DNA from: Holosporaceae bacterium
Lineage (GTDB): Bacteria; Pseudomonadota; Alphaproteobacteria; UBA3830
Reading direction: 5' to 3'
DNA: 49,554 nucleotides
Assembly (NCBI GenBank): GCA_031288225.1
Contig: JAITRU010000010.1
Location: forward strand, 1 to 49,554
The notes under the pieces are model-generated. The model worked only from the letters and a program-made list of their open reading frames with translations. It was not told the origin of the DNA and searched no databases. Shown piece after piece: positions 1 to 8,298 of the stretch (positions are counted from its first letter, which is position 1; each line of letters starts with the position of its first letter). Position numbers and translations under genes: made by a program.

Positions 1-48
1 GTTTTTCGTGCATAAAAATCCAATTTCCTACGGTGATCGAGTATACAT

Positions 49-942
49 CTAGTTAACGTCAATTTTTTCAGAGCAATAGGCAGATATGACCCGAAGGCAT
101 TCGCTGTGATTTTTGCGATAGATGACAAGAATGGTATCGAGACACATTGATCCACAGCCTTTTGCAGCAATAACCCCATCGATTTGCATGATTTTTTTTG
201 CTAAATCCAACGACCTGGCATCCACAAAACCCATTTCGTTGAGGAAAGAAAAGAACTCGTTTATACAATGAGCCAACATCTCTCCGCTGCCTTTTTTGAA
301 ACAATCCAGTGCATCAGAAACAATCTGTCGCAGTTGACGTTTTGCAGAATCTGCTATGGTTTCATTTGCAATGTTTCGCAAGTGCTCGTGGGTAAAAATC
401 TTAAATCCTGTCTTAAAAATGACCATACCAATATCGGAAAAATTGCATTCGATGGGTTCCAGATAATTGCTGGTACTGTCGAAGTATATGTGATGATTGC
501 AATACTGGGCTAGACAATCGGCCCCACTGGGTTGAATTTGGTGGGCTATTCGATTTTCATAGTACAATTGTCTGTATTCTTCCAAAAAATCGAGGATATT
601 GAATTTATTATTGGTTCTCCGGAGAAACAATTTGTACAACAAAGAGAATTGAGCGCTAGATGTTCCAAATCCACCATATTTTCGAAACGAATTTGTGAAT
701 GTTATCGATAATCCTTCAAAAACTTCGCGGTATTGGTGGTAAAACTTGATGACAGGCAAATTTTTGCCTGCTCCGATTAATTGAGTGATGCCGTTTGGAA
801 TAATCTCAAGACTAAATTGTGGATCCGTGATTAGCAAAATAGCACTGCCACCAAAAATAGCAGAATACTCTCCAATCAAAAAAGTCTTGCTACCACAAGA
901 AAAAACTTCCACCACATTAGGAGTTGTCATGTCTTCCAGCAC
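49..942 (-). CDS. GHMP-family kinase, mevalonate/phosphomevalonate kinase-like
   Basis: Probably phosphorylates an isoprenoid precursor such as mevalonate or phosphomevalonate with ATP. The three GHMP motifs are visible: an N-terminal KTFLIGEYSAIFGG stretch (substrate side, near residue 20), the glycine/serine phosphate loop GFGTSSAQF (near 92-100), and a C-terminal AAKGCGSMC motif (near 260-268). An Asp in QPSGADCLAQ is the likely catalytic base. At 297 aa it is near normal size. It lies 15 bp after dnaQ on the same strand, so the two are probably co-transcribed. The start is uncertain: GTG at 942 or ATG at 930; neither has a strong ribosome site. Whether the substrate is mevalonate, phosphomevalonate or another GHMP substrate cannot be decided from sequence alone. 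Any pathway partners would lie left of the window. Confidence 0.72.
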   Translation of the reverse strand: MLEDMTTPNVVEVFSCGSKTFLIGEYSAIFGGSAILLITDPQFSLEIIPNGITQLIGAGKNLPVIKFYHQYREVFEGLSITFTNSFRKYGGFGTSSAQFSLLYKLFLRRTNNKFNILDFLEEYRQLYYENRIAHQIQPSGADCLAQYCNHHIYFDSTSNYLEPIECNFSDIGMVIFKTGFKIFTHEHLRNIANETIADSAKRQLRQIVSDALDCFKKGSGEMLAHCINEFFSFLNEMGFVDARSLDLAKKIMQIDGVIAAKGCGSMCLDTILVIYRKNHSECLRVISAYCSEKIDVN

Positions 943-957
943 ACAAACATTGCACCA

Positions 958-1674
958 TTAATTACCGAACCACAGCGATGATTTTATGAGTTTTAAAAAT
1001 TCAGCATGCAGAGTCAACTCTTCCGCACTGGGAGAAAAATCTAGATTCTCCGGTCGCTGCTGTGGATTCCTTTTGAAAAATTCCGCTGTTGCCTCCGCAA
1101 CGGGCGTATTAGATTGATCTTGCAACTCAAAAGACAATCCACCCTGACGTCCACCAAGCAAATGCAGATACACATCTGCCAGCAAAAAACAATCAATCAA
1201 AGCCCCATGTTTAGTACGCTGAGAAGCGTCTATGCCGAACTTTTTGCATAGAGCATTGAGATTCACCTGAGATTTTGGCAGCATTTTCTTTGCCATTTCC
1301 AGCGTATCAACGACTCTCTCCGCGGAAAAAAGTGGCTTATTTATGCGCGCCAATTCGCAATTCAAAAAATTTATATCAAATTGTGCGTTGTGGATTATCA
1401 GTACTGAGTTGCCAACAAAATTCAAGAAATCATCAGCGATTTCGTGAAACGATGGCTTATCCGCTAGAAAATCATCGGTTATGCCGGTTATGTCGACGGC
1501 TTCCGCGCTCATGCTTTTCTGGGGATTGATATAGGTTTGGTATGTATTGCCGGTAGCAATATGATTAACTAATTCAACGCAGGCAAGATCTACGATACGA
1601 TCACCATCATTACAATTGAGTCCCGTCGTTTCTGTATCAAGCACTACTTCTCTCAAACTATCCATAACGGTCAT
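958..1674 (-). CDS. dnaQ: DNA polymerase III epsilon subunit (3'-5' proofreading exonuclease)
   Basis: Proofreading exonuclease of the replicative DNA polymerase. It is a DEDDh exonuclease with all metal ligands in place counted from the ATG at 1674: Asp13 and Glu15 (VLDTETTG), Asp100 (HNAQFD), His156 and Asp161 (KHGALIDC). The protein is 238 aa, close to the family length. I chose 1674 rather than an upstream in-frame codon because the family begins just before the DTET motif and an AAAAGG sequence lies about 10 bp upstream. The tail after about residue 175 is Gln/Asn-rich and probably corresponds to the region that binds the polymerase alpha subunit. It is transcribed divergently from the response-regulator gene, with 74 bp between the starts, and the GHMP kinase follows. 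Confidence 0.93.
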   Translation of the reverse strand: MTVMDSLREVVLDTETTGLNCNDGDRIVDLACVELVNHIATGNTYQTYINPQKSMSAEAVDITGITDDFLADKPSFHEIADDFLNFVGNSVLIIHNAQFDINFLNCELARINKPLFSAERVVDTLEMAKKMLPKSQVNLNALCKKFGIDASQRTKHGALIDCFLLADVYLHLLGGRQGGLSFELQDQSNTPVAEATAEFFKRNPQQRPENLDFSPSAEELTLHAEFLKLIKSSLWFGN

Positions 1675-1713
1675 AATTGATAAACCTTTTTCGTGTAACA
1701 TGTATATGTGCAA

Positions 1714-1727
1714 GCTACATTAGTAGC
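1714..1727. promoter_or_regulatory. Short dyad between divergent dnaQ and partner-switching genes
   Basis: GCTAC and GTAGC flank a 4-bp ATTA centre inside the 74-bp gap between two divergent starts. It could be an operator or chance; no clear -35/-10 pair was found next to it. Confidence 0.25.
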
Positions 1728-1748
1728 ATTTTCCGGAGAAATATTTAA

Positions 1749-2924
1749 GTGGCAACCTTGACTAAGATACTTGTGTTGGATGATGAAAAAGATACAGAGG
1801 ATCTTTTTTTGCAAAAATTTCGTCACAAAATTGCGGATGGAATCTACGAATTCGCTTTTGCCTCCTGCCAAGATGAGGTGCAAAAGCACTTCGAGAACGG
1901 AACATTTGATATTTTTATATCCGACATTAACGTTGCCGGTATGGATGGTATAAGCTTCATCAGCCAATTGAGAAAAGAATATCCACTCATGAGGGCGATT
2001 GTTGTATCCGCCTATGGAGACATTAATACTTTGCGAGCGGTTATGCGTTGTGGAGCGCACGACTTCGTCATAAAACCCATCGATTTTAATGATCTATTGG
2101 ATACGGTACAAAAAACTGCAAAGGTTGTGGCATCCATGAAACAAATGGAGGCGACTACCAAAAAATTATCGGCAATTTCTGATGAACTTGATGTATCAGC
2201 AAAATTACAGAGAAGTATCCTGCCAGGAAATGTTATAAAGAGTGGTAGCATCGAGCTTTTTGCCGATACAATTCCAGCGGCGGAGGTAGGTGGAGATTTT
2301 TATGATTATTTTTGGTTAAGTGAGGGGAAATTAGGTATAGTTATGGCTGATGTTTCCGGGAAAAATGTTTCGGCAGCCATGTTTGCTACAATAGCGAAAA
2401 CACTGATCAAATCCTTCTCGAGAATATATGCTTCACCGGCTGAATGTTTTAGAAATGTAAACATAACTCTATGCGCAGAAAATGTTACTACAATGTTTGT
2501 TACTGCCATGTATGGCATAATAGATACGGAAAAAAACGAAATAACCTACACAAATGCTGGGCATTTACCCATAGCAGTTATAGTCCCAGGGCAAGATCCT
2601 TGTTTTCTGGAATGCGATTCCGGTATGGCATTAGGAATCTTTGAAGAGGTGGAGTTCGTTGATCATACTCATCATTTTTCTCCGGGAGAAACAATTTTAA
2701 TGTACACAGATGGCGTGCCAGAAGCAGCAGACCCAAATGGCGCAGAGTATGATTTTGAACGCTTTGCAGAGGTATTGGCTAAAAACGCAAAAGCATCTCC
2801 CAACACATTAACCAAAGAACTCATAAAGTCCATTCGTGAATTTGCCAACGGAGCACCACAATCGGATGATATCACCACGTTATGTGTCAAGTATAGAATG
2901 AGGATAATCCCAAATGTTATTTGA
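1749..2924 (+). CDS. Response regulator with PP2C (SpoIIE/RsbU-type) phosphatase output
   Basis: A phosphorylation-controlled serine phosphatase, expected to dephosphorylate the STAS protein encoded two genes downstream. Residues about 5-120 are a receiver domain: acidic pair Asp11/Asp12, phospho-acceptor Asp59 (FISDIN) and Lys109 (VIKP). A short helical linker around 125-155 leads into a PP2C domain at about 160-385 with metal-binding aspartates in GGDFYD (Asp183), ADVSGK (Asp201), YTDG (Asp321) and SDDITT (Asp373/374). The start is GTG with CGGAGAA upstream. The next gene overlaps it by 11 bp, so the pair is translationally coupled. No histidine kinase is adjacent, so the input signal is unknown. 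Confidence 0.9.
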   Translation: MATLTKILVLDDEKDTEDLFLQKFRHKIADGIYEFAFASCQDEVQKHFENGTFDIFISDINVAGMDGISFISQLRKEYPLMRAIVVSAYGDINTLRAVMRCGAHDFVIKPIDFNDLLDTVQKTAKVVASMKQMEATTKKLSAISDELDVSAKLQRSILPGNVIKSGSIELFADTIPAAEVGGDFYDYFWLSEGKLGIVMADVSGKNVSAAMFATIAKTLIKSFSRIYASPAECFRNVNITLCAENVTTMFVTAMYGIIDTEKNEITYTNAGHLPIAVIVPGQDPCFLECDSGMALGIFEEVEFVDHTHHFSPGETILMYTDGVPEAADPNGAEYDFERFAEVLAKNAKASPNTLTKELIKSIREFANGAPQSDDITTLCVKYRMRIIPNVI

Positions 2925-3345
2925 AATAAAAAATAAAATAGACGAAATCGGATACTTATGCGATGAGGTGAAAACATTCTGTAATGCCAACCACATCTCC
3001 AATGAAAAATACCACGACATTGTGCTAATACTGGATGAAATGGTAACAAATATCATTATGTATGCCTACCCAGATGGAGGAGAGTATATATTTTCTGTGG
3101 AAATTGAAAAGACAAATGACAATTTTGTTAATATCACCATCGTAGACAACGGCATTGCCTTCGATCCCTTGGCCAAGGATGATCCAAATACCAGTTCCGG
3201 CATAGAGGAAAGAGAAATAGGTGGGCTTGGCATATTTCTTGTGAAGCAACTATCTGAATGCATTGAATATTCTAGAATTGACGAGCATAACAAATTAAAT
3301 ATAAAGGTGGCAATTGTTAAAAAGGAGGAAAACAATGGAAGTTAA
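2914..3345 (+). CDS. RsbW-like anti-sigma factor / serine-protein kinase
   Basis: A GHKL ATPase of the HATPase_c_2 type, the kinase of partner-switching systems: it phosphorylates a STAS antagonist and usually sequesters a sigma factor or another partner. The ATP site is visible: N-box Glu42 and Asn46 (DEMVTNIIMYAY), G1 box Asp78 (VDNGIAFDP) and a G2 box GGLGIFLVKQL near 103-113. At 143 aa it is the usual length for a stand-alone kinase of this class. It starts inside the phosphatase gene (11-bp overlap) and its end overlaps the STAS gene start, so all three are one unit. No sigma factor gene is visible in the window, so the sequestered partner is unknown. Confidence 0.87.
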   Translation: MLFEIKNKIDEIGYLCDEVKTFCNANHISNEKYHDIVLILDEMVTNIIMYAYPDGGEYIFSVEIEKTNDNFVNITIVDNGIAFDPLAKDDPNTSSGIEEREIGGLGIFLVKQLSECIEYSRIDEHNKLNIKVAIVKKEENNGS

Positions 3346-3667
3346 AACTGAGGATAATTCTGGTGTAATTATTTTAACACCGATGGGACGAGTTGACACA
3401 TCAACCGCTAAAATATTTGAAGATTCTGTTATGGCTGCGGCAGATACAAATGGGAAAATCGCCGTTAGCTTTGATAGCATAGACTACATATCCAGTGCCG
3501 GTTTAAGAGTGGTTCTGATGTTAGGGAAAAAACTTAAGGCCTCCAACGGCACTCTTGTGCTCATTAATATGCCAGATAAAATTTATTCTGTCTTCAAAAT
3601 GAGTGGCTTTGACAAAATATTAAAAATATGCGCAACCTTTGACGAAGCTAAGCCACTGTTTGGATAA
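3335..3667 (+). CDS. STAS-domain anti-sigma factor antagonist
   Basis: Single STAS domain, 110 aa, RsbV/SpoIIAA type. In its dephosphorylated form it is expected to bind the upstream kinase and release the kinase's partner. The conserved loop IDYISSAGLRV carries the probable phospho-acceptor, Ser54 by analogy (Ser53 adjacent). The ATG at 3335 is favoured because a strong ribosome site, AAAGGAGGAA, ends 4 bp before it; an upstream TTG at 3314 has no such support. The gene overlaps the kinase gene by 11 bp and closes the three-gene module of phosphatase, kinase and antagonist. Confidence 0.9.
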   Translation: MEVKTEDNSGVIILTPMGRVDTSTAKIFEDSVMAAADTNGKIAVSFDSIDYISSAGLRVVLMLGKKLKASNGTLVLINMPDKIYSVFKMSGFDKILKICATFDEAKPLFG

Positions 3668-4055
3668 TCGATACCACTGGTATGCTAACCCAGGTTTGAA
3701 AGTGCTTCTTTTTTTCAAGCGGTCATGTGGGATTATATGCGCGATCTGGAACAGTGTATTGCAGTATTCCGGTTGAAAACACCATGGCCATACAGTCAAT
3801 GTGCATTAAATCAATCCGCATGAACTTCTCAGTGTGAGAGAGCATTGCCCGATGATGGATTCATAAAAATATGTAAAAAGTTTCATTCTTTTGTCACAAC
3901 CGCAAGCTGATATTGCCAAACGCAATTTTACACGTTAATTTGGATGGACCTAGGCATAGTTTTGTGGTACAAGATAGCATCTGGTCCATTGCTTCTGGAG
4001 CTTCGTGGGCTTTGGTTATGTTTTAAAGCTCCTTAATTTAGTACGTTGGTGAATT
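3668..4055. other. Intergenic region between STAS and RRM genes
   Basis: 388 bp without a convincing gene. It contains a 13-bp palindrome ATACCA-C-TGGTAT just after the STAS stop (3671-3683), a poly-T run near 3709-3716 that may mark transcript end, and a hairpin close to the RRM start (listed separately). I see no tRNA, small-RNA or transposon signature in the rest. Confidence 0.5.
3997..4032 (+). promoter_or_regulatory. Hairpin in the leader of the RRM gene
   Basis: GGAGCTT (3997-4003) and AAGCTCC (4026-4032) form a 7-bp stem with a 22-nt loop, ending 23 bp before the RRM protein start. A structured leader would fit autoregulation by an RNA-binding protein, but this is inference. Confidence 0.35.
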
Positions 4056-4400
4056 ATGGTAAAAAAATTGCACGTTGGAAATTTAGCCTATTCTGTGACA
4101 GATGACTCCTTGAAAAATGCGTTTTCGCAGTTTGGATTGGTGGAATCTGCCACAATTGTCAGAGATAGGATTAGTGGTAGAAGCAAAGGATTTGGGTTCG
4201 TTGAAATGTCAACGGAAGAAGAAGCATCCCATGCTATAGAAAAATTGAACAAGAGCGCTTTTGAGGGAAGGACAATGTTCGTATCTGAATCTCGTCTTGC
4301 CTCTCCCAGCGGAACTCATCGCAGTTTCGATGGCAACAGAGGGCATGATCGGGACAATCGTGACCGAGATAATCGCGATGGACGAAGGTCACGTTATTAA
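4056..4400 (+). CDS. RRM-domain RNA-binding protein
   Basis: Small single-stranded RNA-binding protein, 114 aa. One RNA recognition motif fills residues about 3-82, with RNP2 LHVGNL at the start and RNP1 SKGFGFVEM near 48-56. The C-terminal tail (about 88-114) is low-complexity, rich in Arg, Asp, Asn and Gly (RDNRDRDNRD), like the disordered tails of bacterial Rbp proteins often linked to cold response. The start has GGTG about 6 bp upstream, a weak ribosome site. It stands alone with long non-coding stretches on both sides. The specific RNA targets are unknown. Confidence 0.92.
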   Translation: MVKKLHVGNLAYSVTDDSLKNAFSQFGLVESATIVRDRISGRSKGFGFVEMSTEEEASHAIEKLNKSAFEGRTMFVSESRLASPSGTHRSFDGNRGHDRDNRDRDNRDGRRSRY

Positions 4401-4754
4401 TTTTCCGAAGAAGTTTGTTAGAATTTTGCAGGGAAAAGTAGTAAGTTCGTTCAAAATGGAGAAGATAGCGCATACACGCAAGGTACGGGCTTTATCAGGA
4501 GATTAGTAATCATAGGACCTTCCCCAAAAATGTTAGGGAATGAGTTTTATAGGGTGATGAATTGACGGAAAGCCTGTAAACTTTCGAGAATCATTAAGAG
4601 GGTGTGTCTGGGCTGTCGTGGGGTTGCTGCGAGAGAAGAAAACTTTTGGAGGAAATTTTCGCAAAAAATGTCGAAAAATACGCTCACTAGGACAAGGTGT
4701 TATTACCGATTGCCGACGGACTCCAAAGTTTGGAGATGCAAGATTAAGTAGGCG
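4401..4754. other. Intergenic region between RRM gene and mnmA
   Basis: 354 bp with no convincing open frame. I looked for SRP RNA, RNase P RNA, tmRNA and tRNA hallmarks and saw none. The only clear structure is the 15-bp palindrome just before mnmA (listed separately). Confidence 0.5.
4721..4735. promoter_or_regulatory. 15-bp perfect palindrome upstream of mnmA
   Basis: CTCCAAA and TTTGGAG flank a single G, 19 bp before the mnmA start. The one-base centre suits a protein-bound DNA operator better than an RNA hairpin. Function is inferred only from position. Confidence 0.35.
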
Positions 4755-5873
4755 ATGAAAATAATGAAGTGTGTTGTTGGGCTATCCGGTGGGGTTGATA
4801 GTTCGTCAGTGGCAGCTGTGCTGAAATCCAAGGGGTATGAAGTTGTCGGCTGTACTTTAAAAATGTTCGAATCTTCCAAAAGCCAGGCAGCTGTGGCAAA
4901 TGCCAAAAAGGTTGCTGATTTCCTCGGCATACAGCACGAAGTTATAGATTGTGTGACGGATTTCAAAAAGTACGTTACGGATTATTTTGTTAATTCATAT
5001 CTGAATGGTTTAACTCCAAATCCCTGCATAATGTGCAATACTCATGTAAAATTTCAGTTCATTAATGAATTCAGGAAACAGCATGGTGCTGATTTTTTGG
5101 CTACGGGACATTATGTGCGACTTAGGCTGGATGGATCGCATCTGGAACTACGTCAAGCGGTGGATATCAGGAAAGATCAGAGCTATTTTCTCTATGCAGT
5201 CAATAAAGACATTTTGTCGCATGCTATTTTCCCACTGGGGGAGTACAAAAAAACCGAAACCAGAGCAATGGCCAGAGAATTTGGTCTGCATGTGGCTGAA
5301 TCATCTGAAAGTCAGGATATATGCTTCGTGATCAACAATGATTACGTATCGTACATTAAAAATTATGGAACAGAGTCGCCAAAATGTTACGAAAATTGCC
5401 CCAACAATGGGAATTGCAATTGTTCTTGCAGTGTTGGGACCACGGGTCACATTGTTGATAAAAACGGAAAAATTCTCGGCAAACACAATGGCATATTTAA
5501 TTATACCATAGGCCAGAGAAAGGGGCTAGGCCTGTCCGGCGGTCCGTTCTTTGTTTGTGGGCTTGATACTAAAAAAAACGAAGTTATTGTGACAGATAAA
5601 AATGGTGTAAAGGCTGACTTCATTAGGCTCAAAAGGGTAAAATTCATTAATCAAGAATTTTTTGGCAATTGCTTTGTGCAAGTCAGATCAACAAATTCAA
5701 AAATAAAGGCAAAACTACTGGAACATGGAGCTATGAATGATAATAATATCCAAGACACAGCAGATCAGTACTTCGTAGAACTTCGTGAACCGGAATATGG
5801 GGTAGCAAAAGGACAGCACTGCGTTTTCTACGACGCCGACAATGTTGTGCTTGGCGGGGGCGTAATTTCCTAA
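4755..5873 (+). CDS. mnmA: tRNA-specific 2-thiouridylase
   Basis: Installs sulfur at U34 of Lys, Glu and Gln tRNAs, using ATP and sulfur from a sulfurtransferase relay. The PP-loop VGLSGGVDSS lies at residues 8-17. The catalytic cysteines are Cys91 (NPCIMC) and Cys190 (SQDICF), and the GHY and DQSYFL signatures are present. It has 372 aa, about the family length. An unusual feature is a cysteine-rich segment at about 211-226 (Cys211, 215, 221, 223, 225) between the catalytic Cys loop and the TIGQRKGLG motif, where relatives normally have a short cysteine-free loop. The start could be ATG 4755 or ATG 4764; ribosome sites are weak for both. Confidence 0.95.
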   Translation: MKIMKCVVGLSGGVDSSSVAAVLKSKGYEVVGCTLKMFESSKSQAAVANAKKVADFLGIQHEVIDCVTDFKKYVTDYFVNSYLNGLTPNPCIMCNTHVKFQFINEFRKQHGADFLATGHYVRLRLDGSHLELRQAVDIRKDQSYFLYAVNKDILSHAIFPLGEYKKTETRAMAREFGLHVAESSESQDICFVINNDYVSYIKNYGTESPKCYENCPNNGNCNCSCSVGTTGHIVDKNGKILGKHNGIFNYTIGQRKGLGLSGGPFFVCGLDTKKNEVIVTDKNGVKADFIRLKRVKFINQEFFGNCFVQVRSTNSKIKAKLLEHGAMNDNNIQDTADQYFVELREPEYGVAKGQHCVFYDADNVVLGGGVIS

Positions 5874-5963
5874 GAGGAACAGCAAAGAGCACAACGCTAA
5901 TCAATAACCGGCGCATTAATGTGGTGCCTGGTGAGTTGTAAGTTTATTTTTTATGCCGTTTAA

Positions 5964-6431
5964 ATGGGAATAGTTTTTCCAATTTTAGTTGCCCTGTATT
6001 TTCTGCTGGTGGCGTTTATTTCCGTAGACTTGTCCATCGCTTATTTTTATGTGTTCATTTTCGTTCGAACAATGTCGAAATCAATATGGCAAGGAAAAAT
6101 TGCCACGATTTTTTTCACTTCGGTGTTTATGGACATTTATATGCTCGCAGAGACAGGAATCTCGTTTCTAAGATTTTTTCTTTTCCATATGTTGGTGAAT
6201 CGTTTCCGCGCAACCCTGATGCATGCCTCTGCTATTTTCTGTGCCTACTGCTTTCTGTTGCTGCTATGTGTAGCAGAGCTGGTGTGTCATGGAGTTGCCT
6301 TCATCTGCAATGGAGCATTTTTTGATCTAAAGCGGTACATTAATCAAATAATGCTCACATTAATTTTATGGATGATTTGCAACTTTATGGAATACGCTGC
6401 CGGAAAACTTAGGGAACGGCACAGTGCTTAG
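5964..6431 (+). CDS. mreD: MreD-like rod-shape membrane protein
   Basis: Small integral membrane protein of 155 aa with about four to five hydrophobic segments, matching the size and topology of MreD, which links the MreB cytoskeleton to the wall elongation machinery. The call rests mainly on position: it overlaps mrdA (PBP2) by 8 bp, the usual alphaproteobacterial order being mreD-mrdA. MreD proteins have little conserved sequence, so similarity alone is weak. mreB and mreC are not next to it and no rodA follows mrdA, so the usual cluster has been split. Confidence 0.65.
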   Translation: MGIVFPILVALYFLLVAFISVDLSIAYFYVFIFVRTMSKSIWQGKIATIFFTSVFMDIYMLAETGISFLRFFLFHMLVNRFRATLMHASAIFCAYCFLLLLCVAELVCHGVAFICNGAFFDLKRYINQIMLTLILWMICNFMEYAAGKLRERHSA

Positions 6432-8298
6432 TGGCAACGATTTTAGACGCAATTATCAGTTGCGCATCAGGATAGTGCTAGCACTATGCCTGATATTCAG
6501 CGTAATTCTAGTACGACGATTGTATGTACTCCAGATTCTGGAATCTCCGAAATATTTGTTGTTGTCACACAAAAATAGGATCCGGCTTTCTCCAATTCTA
6601 CCAAAACGCGGTAGGATTATATCTGCTGATGGCAAGATAATTGCCTGTAACCGCATGAGGTGTAAATTAATAATAGAAGCCTGCGATAAGAAAAATTTCA
6701 TAAAAAACCTGGAATTGTTGAAAAAATACCTAAATCTCACTGAAACGGAAAAAACAACTCTGGATGATATCCGCTCCCACGTTCCGAAATATACGGCCAT
6801 CACAATTCGCGATGATTTATCCTGGGACGAGTATGCAAAAATTTCGATGATATTTTTTAAACTCAATTACGTTGCGCTAGAAAACACATTCACGAGGAAA
6901 TACCAGTTCCCGCTGGAATGTAGTCATGTACTCGGCTACACAGGCAAAAATTCCGATGATATCCAGATGATAGCCGGCAAAACAGGGCTGGAATTATCGC
7001 TGAATCGTGAATTAATAGGGAAGTTTGGAACCGCCCAAATGGAAATTAATGCCCTTGGGAAAAAAATGAGGATGCTCAATGTTTCCAATCCAGTTAATGG
7101 CCGAGATATAACCATAACCATCGATAGCAGATTGCAGAGATACATTTTTGATTTAATTAATGCCGAAAAGGCTGGTGCCTGCGTTGTGGTGGACATAACT
7201 GATGGCAGCGTTTTGGCAATGGTGTCAGCACCGGCCTTTGATGCCAATCGCATATCATCCAAAATATCCAAAAATCAATGGCAGGACCTAATCAATGATC
7301 CTCTTGCTCCACTCATGAATAGAACCATCAGCTGCGTTTATCCTCCTGGATCCATATTTAAAATTGTGGTTGCCATGGCGGCTCTCTGTGAAGGAGTGGT
7401 TTCTGAAACGGAAAGAATACCATGTGCTGGTTACATAAGTGTTAATAGTCATAAATTTCACTGCTGGAACAGATCTGGGCATGGAGCAGTTAATTTGGCC
7501 GAAGCCATGGCTATGTCCTGCGATTGTTATTTTTTTGAAATAGCTCAGCGGCTTGGCATCGATAACATAATAAAACACGCCAAAAAGTTCGGGTTAGGTG
7601 AAAAAACCGGCATTGAATTGCCACATGAAAATTGCGGGCTACTGCCGACGCGGGAATGGAAATTTTTGAGATACAGACAGCCCTGGACATACTCCGAAAC
7701 TGTTATTACCGCCATAGGGCAAGGAGCGCTACTGTCAAACCTGCTGCAGACTGCAATGATAATTTGTAAACTATACGCTAACAATTATGCACTAACTCCG
7801 ACATTAATAAAAAAATCCAAATCAATATCCGAAAATTCGCCCCCAATAATAGATGAAATTTTCAATAAAAATTCACACAAAAGTGATCAAACCCAAGATC
7901 CAATTCCTAAAAAATATGCAGAAATTATCAAAAATGCTTTATACCAAGTGTGCAATGCCCAATACGGAACTGCTTTCGTGTGCTGCAAGAGTGACTACGG
8001 AATTTCCGGCAAAACCGGATCATCTCAGGTGAGGCGTCTAAAAGATCACGAAATAGGTATGCACAACAAAAACATTCCGTGGAAATTTCGAGACCATGCT
8101 TTTTTTGCTGGCTGTGCTCCGCAGCCCAATCCACGCTATGTGGTGGCGGTGCTAATAGAACACGGAGGTGGAGGAGCTAGTGTTGCAGCTCCCATTGCCC
8201 GCAAGATTTTTGACAAATTGTTTGAGCTTTACGCAGATGAAAGGAACACTTCCGGAAATCTCAACATAATGGATAAAAGAAATATCAATGCTCTATGA
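6424..8298 (+). CDS. mrdA: Penicillin-binding protein 2 (peptidoglycan transpeptidase)
   Basis: Class B transpeptidase that cross-links peptidoglycan during cell elongation. The N-terminus has a cytoplasmic tail and one membrane anchor (about residues 14-31), then the PBP dimerisation domain and the transpeptidase domain. Active-site motifs: Ser310-x-x-Lys313 (PGSIFK), Ser365-Cys-Asp (SCD, the SxD form typical of PBP2), and Lys530-Thr-Gly (SGKTGSSQV). The length, 624 aa, is normal. It starts with GTG inside the mreD-like gene (8-bp overlap). Keeping this gene together with ddl and dapF implies a real peptidoglycan wall. Confidence 0.95.
   Translation: MLSGNDFRRNYQLRIRIVLALCLIFSVILVRRLYVLQILESPKYLLLSHKNRIRLSPILPKRGRIISADGKIIACNRMRCKLIIEACDKKNFIKNLELLKKYLNLTETEKTTLDDIRSHVPKYTAITIRDDLSWDEYAKISMIFFKLNYVALENTFTRKYQFPLECSHVLGYTGKNSDDIQMIAGKTGLELSLNRELIGKFGTAQMEINALGKKMRMLNVSNPVNGRDITITIDSRLQRYIFDLINAEKAGACVVVDITDGSVLAMVSAPAFDANRISSKISKNQWQDLINDPLAPLMNRTISCVYPPGSIFKIVVAMAALCEGVVSETERIPCAGYISVNSHKFHCWNRSGHGAVNLAEAMAMSCDCYFFEIAQRLGIDNIIKHAKKFGLGEKTGIELPHENCGLLPTREWKFLRYRQPWTYSETVITAIGQGALLSNLLQTAMIICKLYANNYALTPTLIKKSKSISENSPPIIDEIFNKNSHKSDQTQDPIPKKYAEIIKNALYQVCNAQYGTAFVCCKSDYGISGKTGSSQVRRLKDHEIGMHNKNIPWKFRDHAFFAGCAPQPNPRYVVAVLIEHGGGGASVAAPIARKIFDKLFELYADERNTSGNLNIMDKRNINAL

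Noticed and set aside
4401-4754. Possible structural RNA (SRP, RNase P or tmRNA)
   Set aside because: None of the conserved core sequences of these RNAs could be found.
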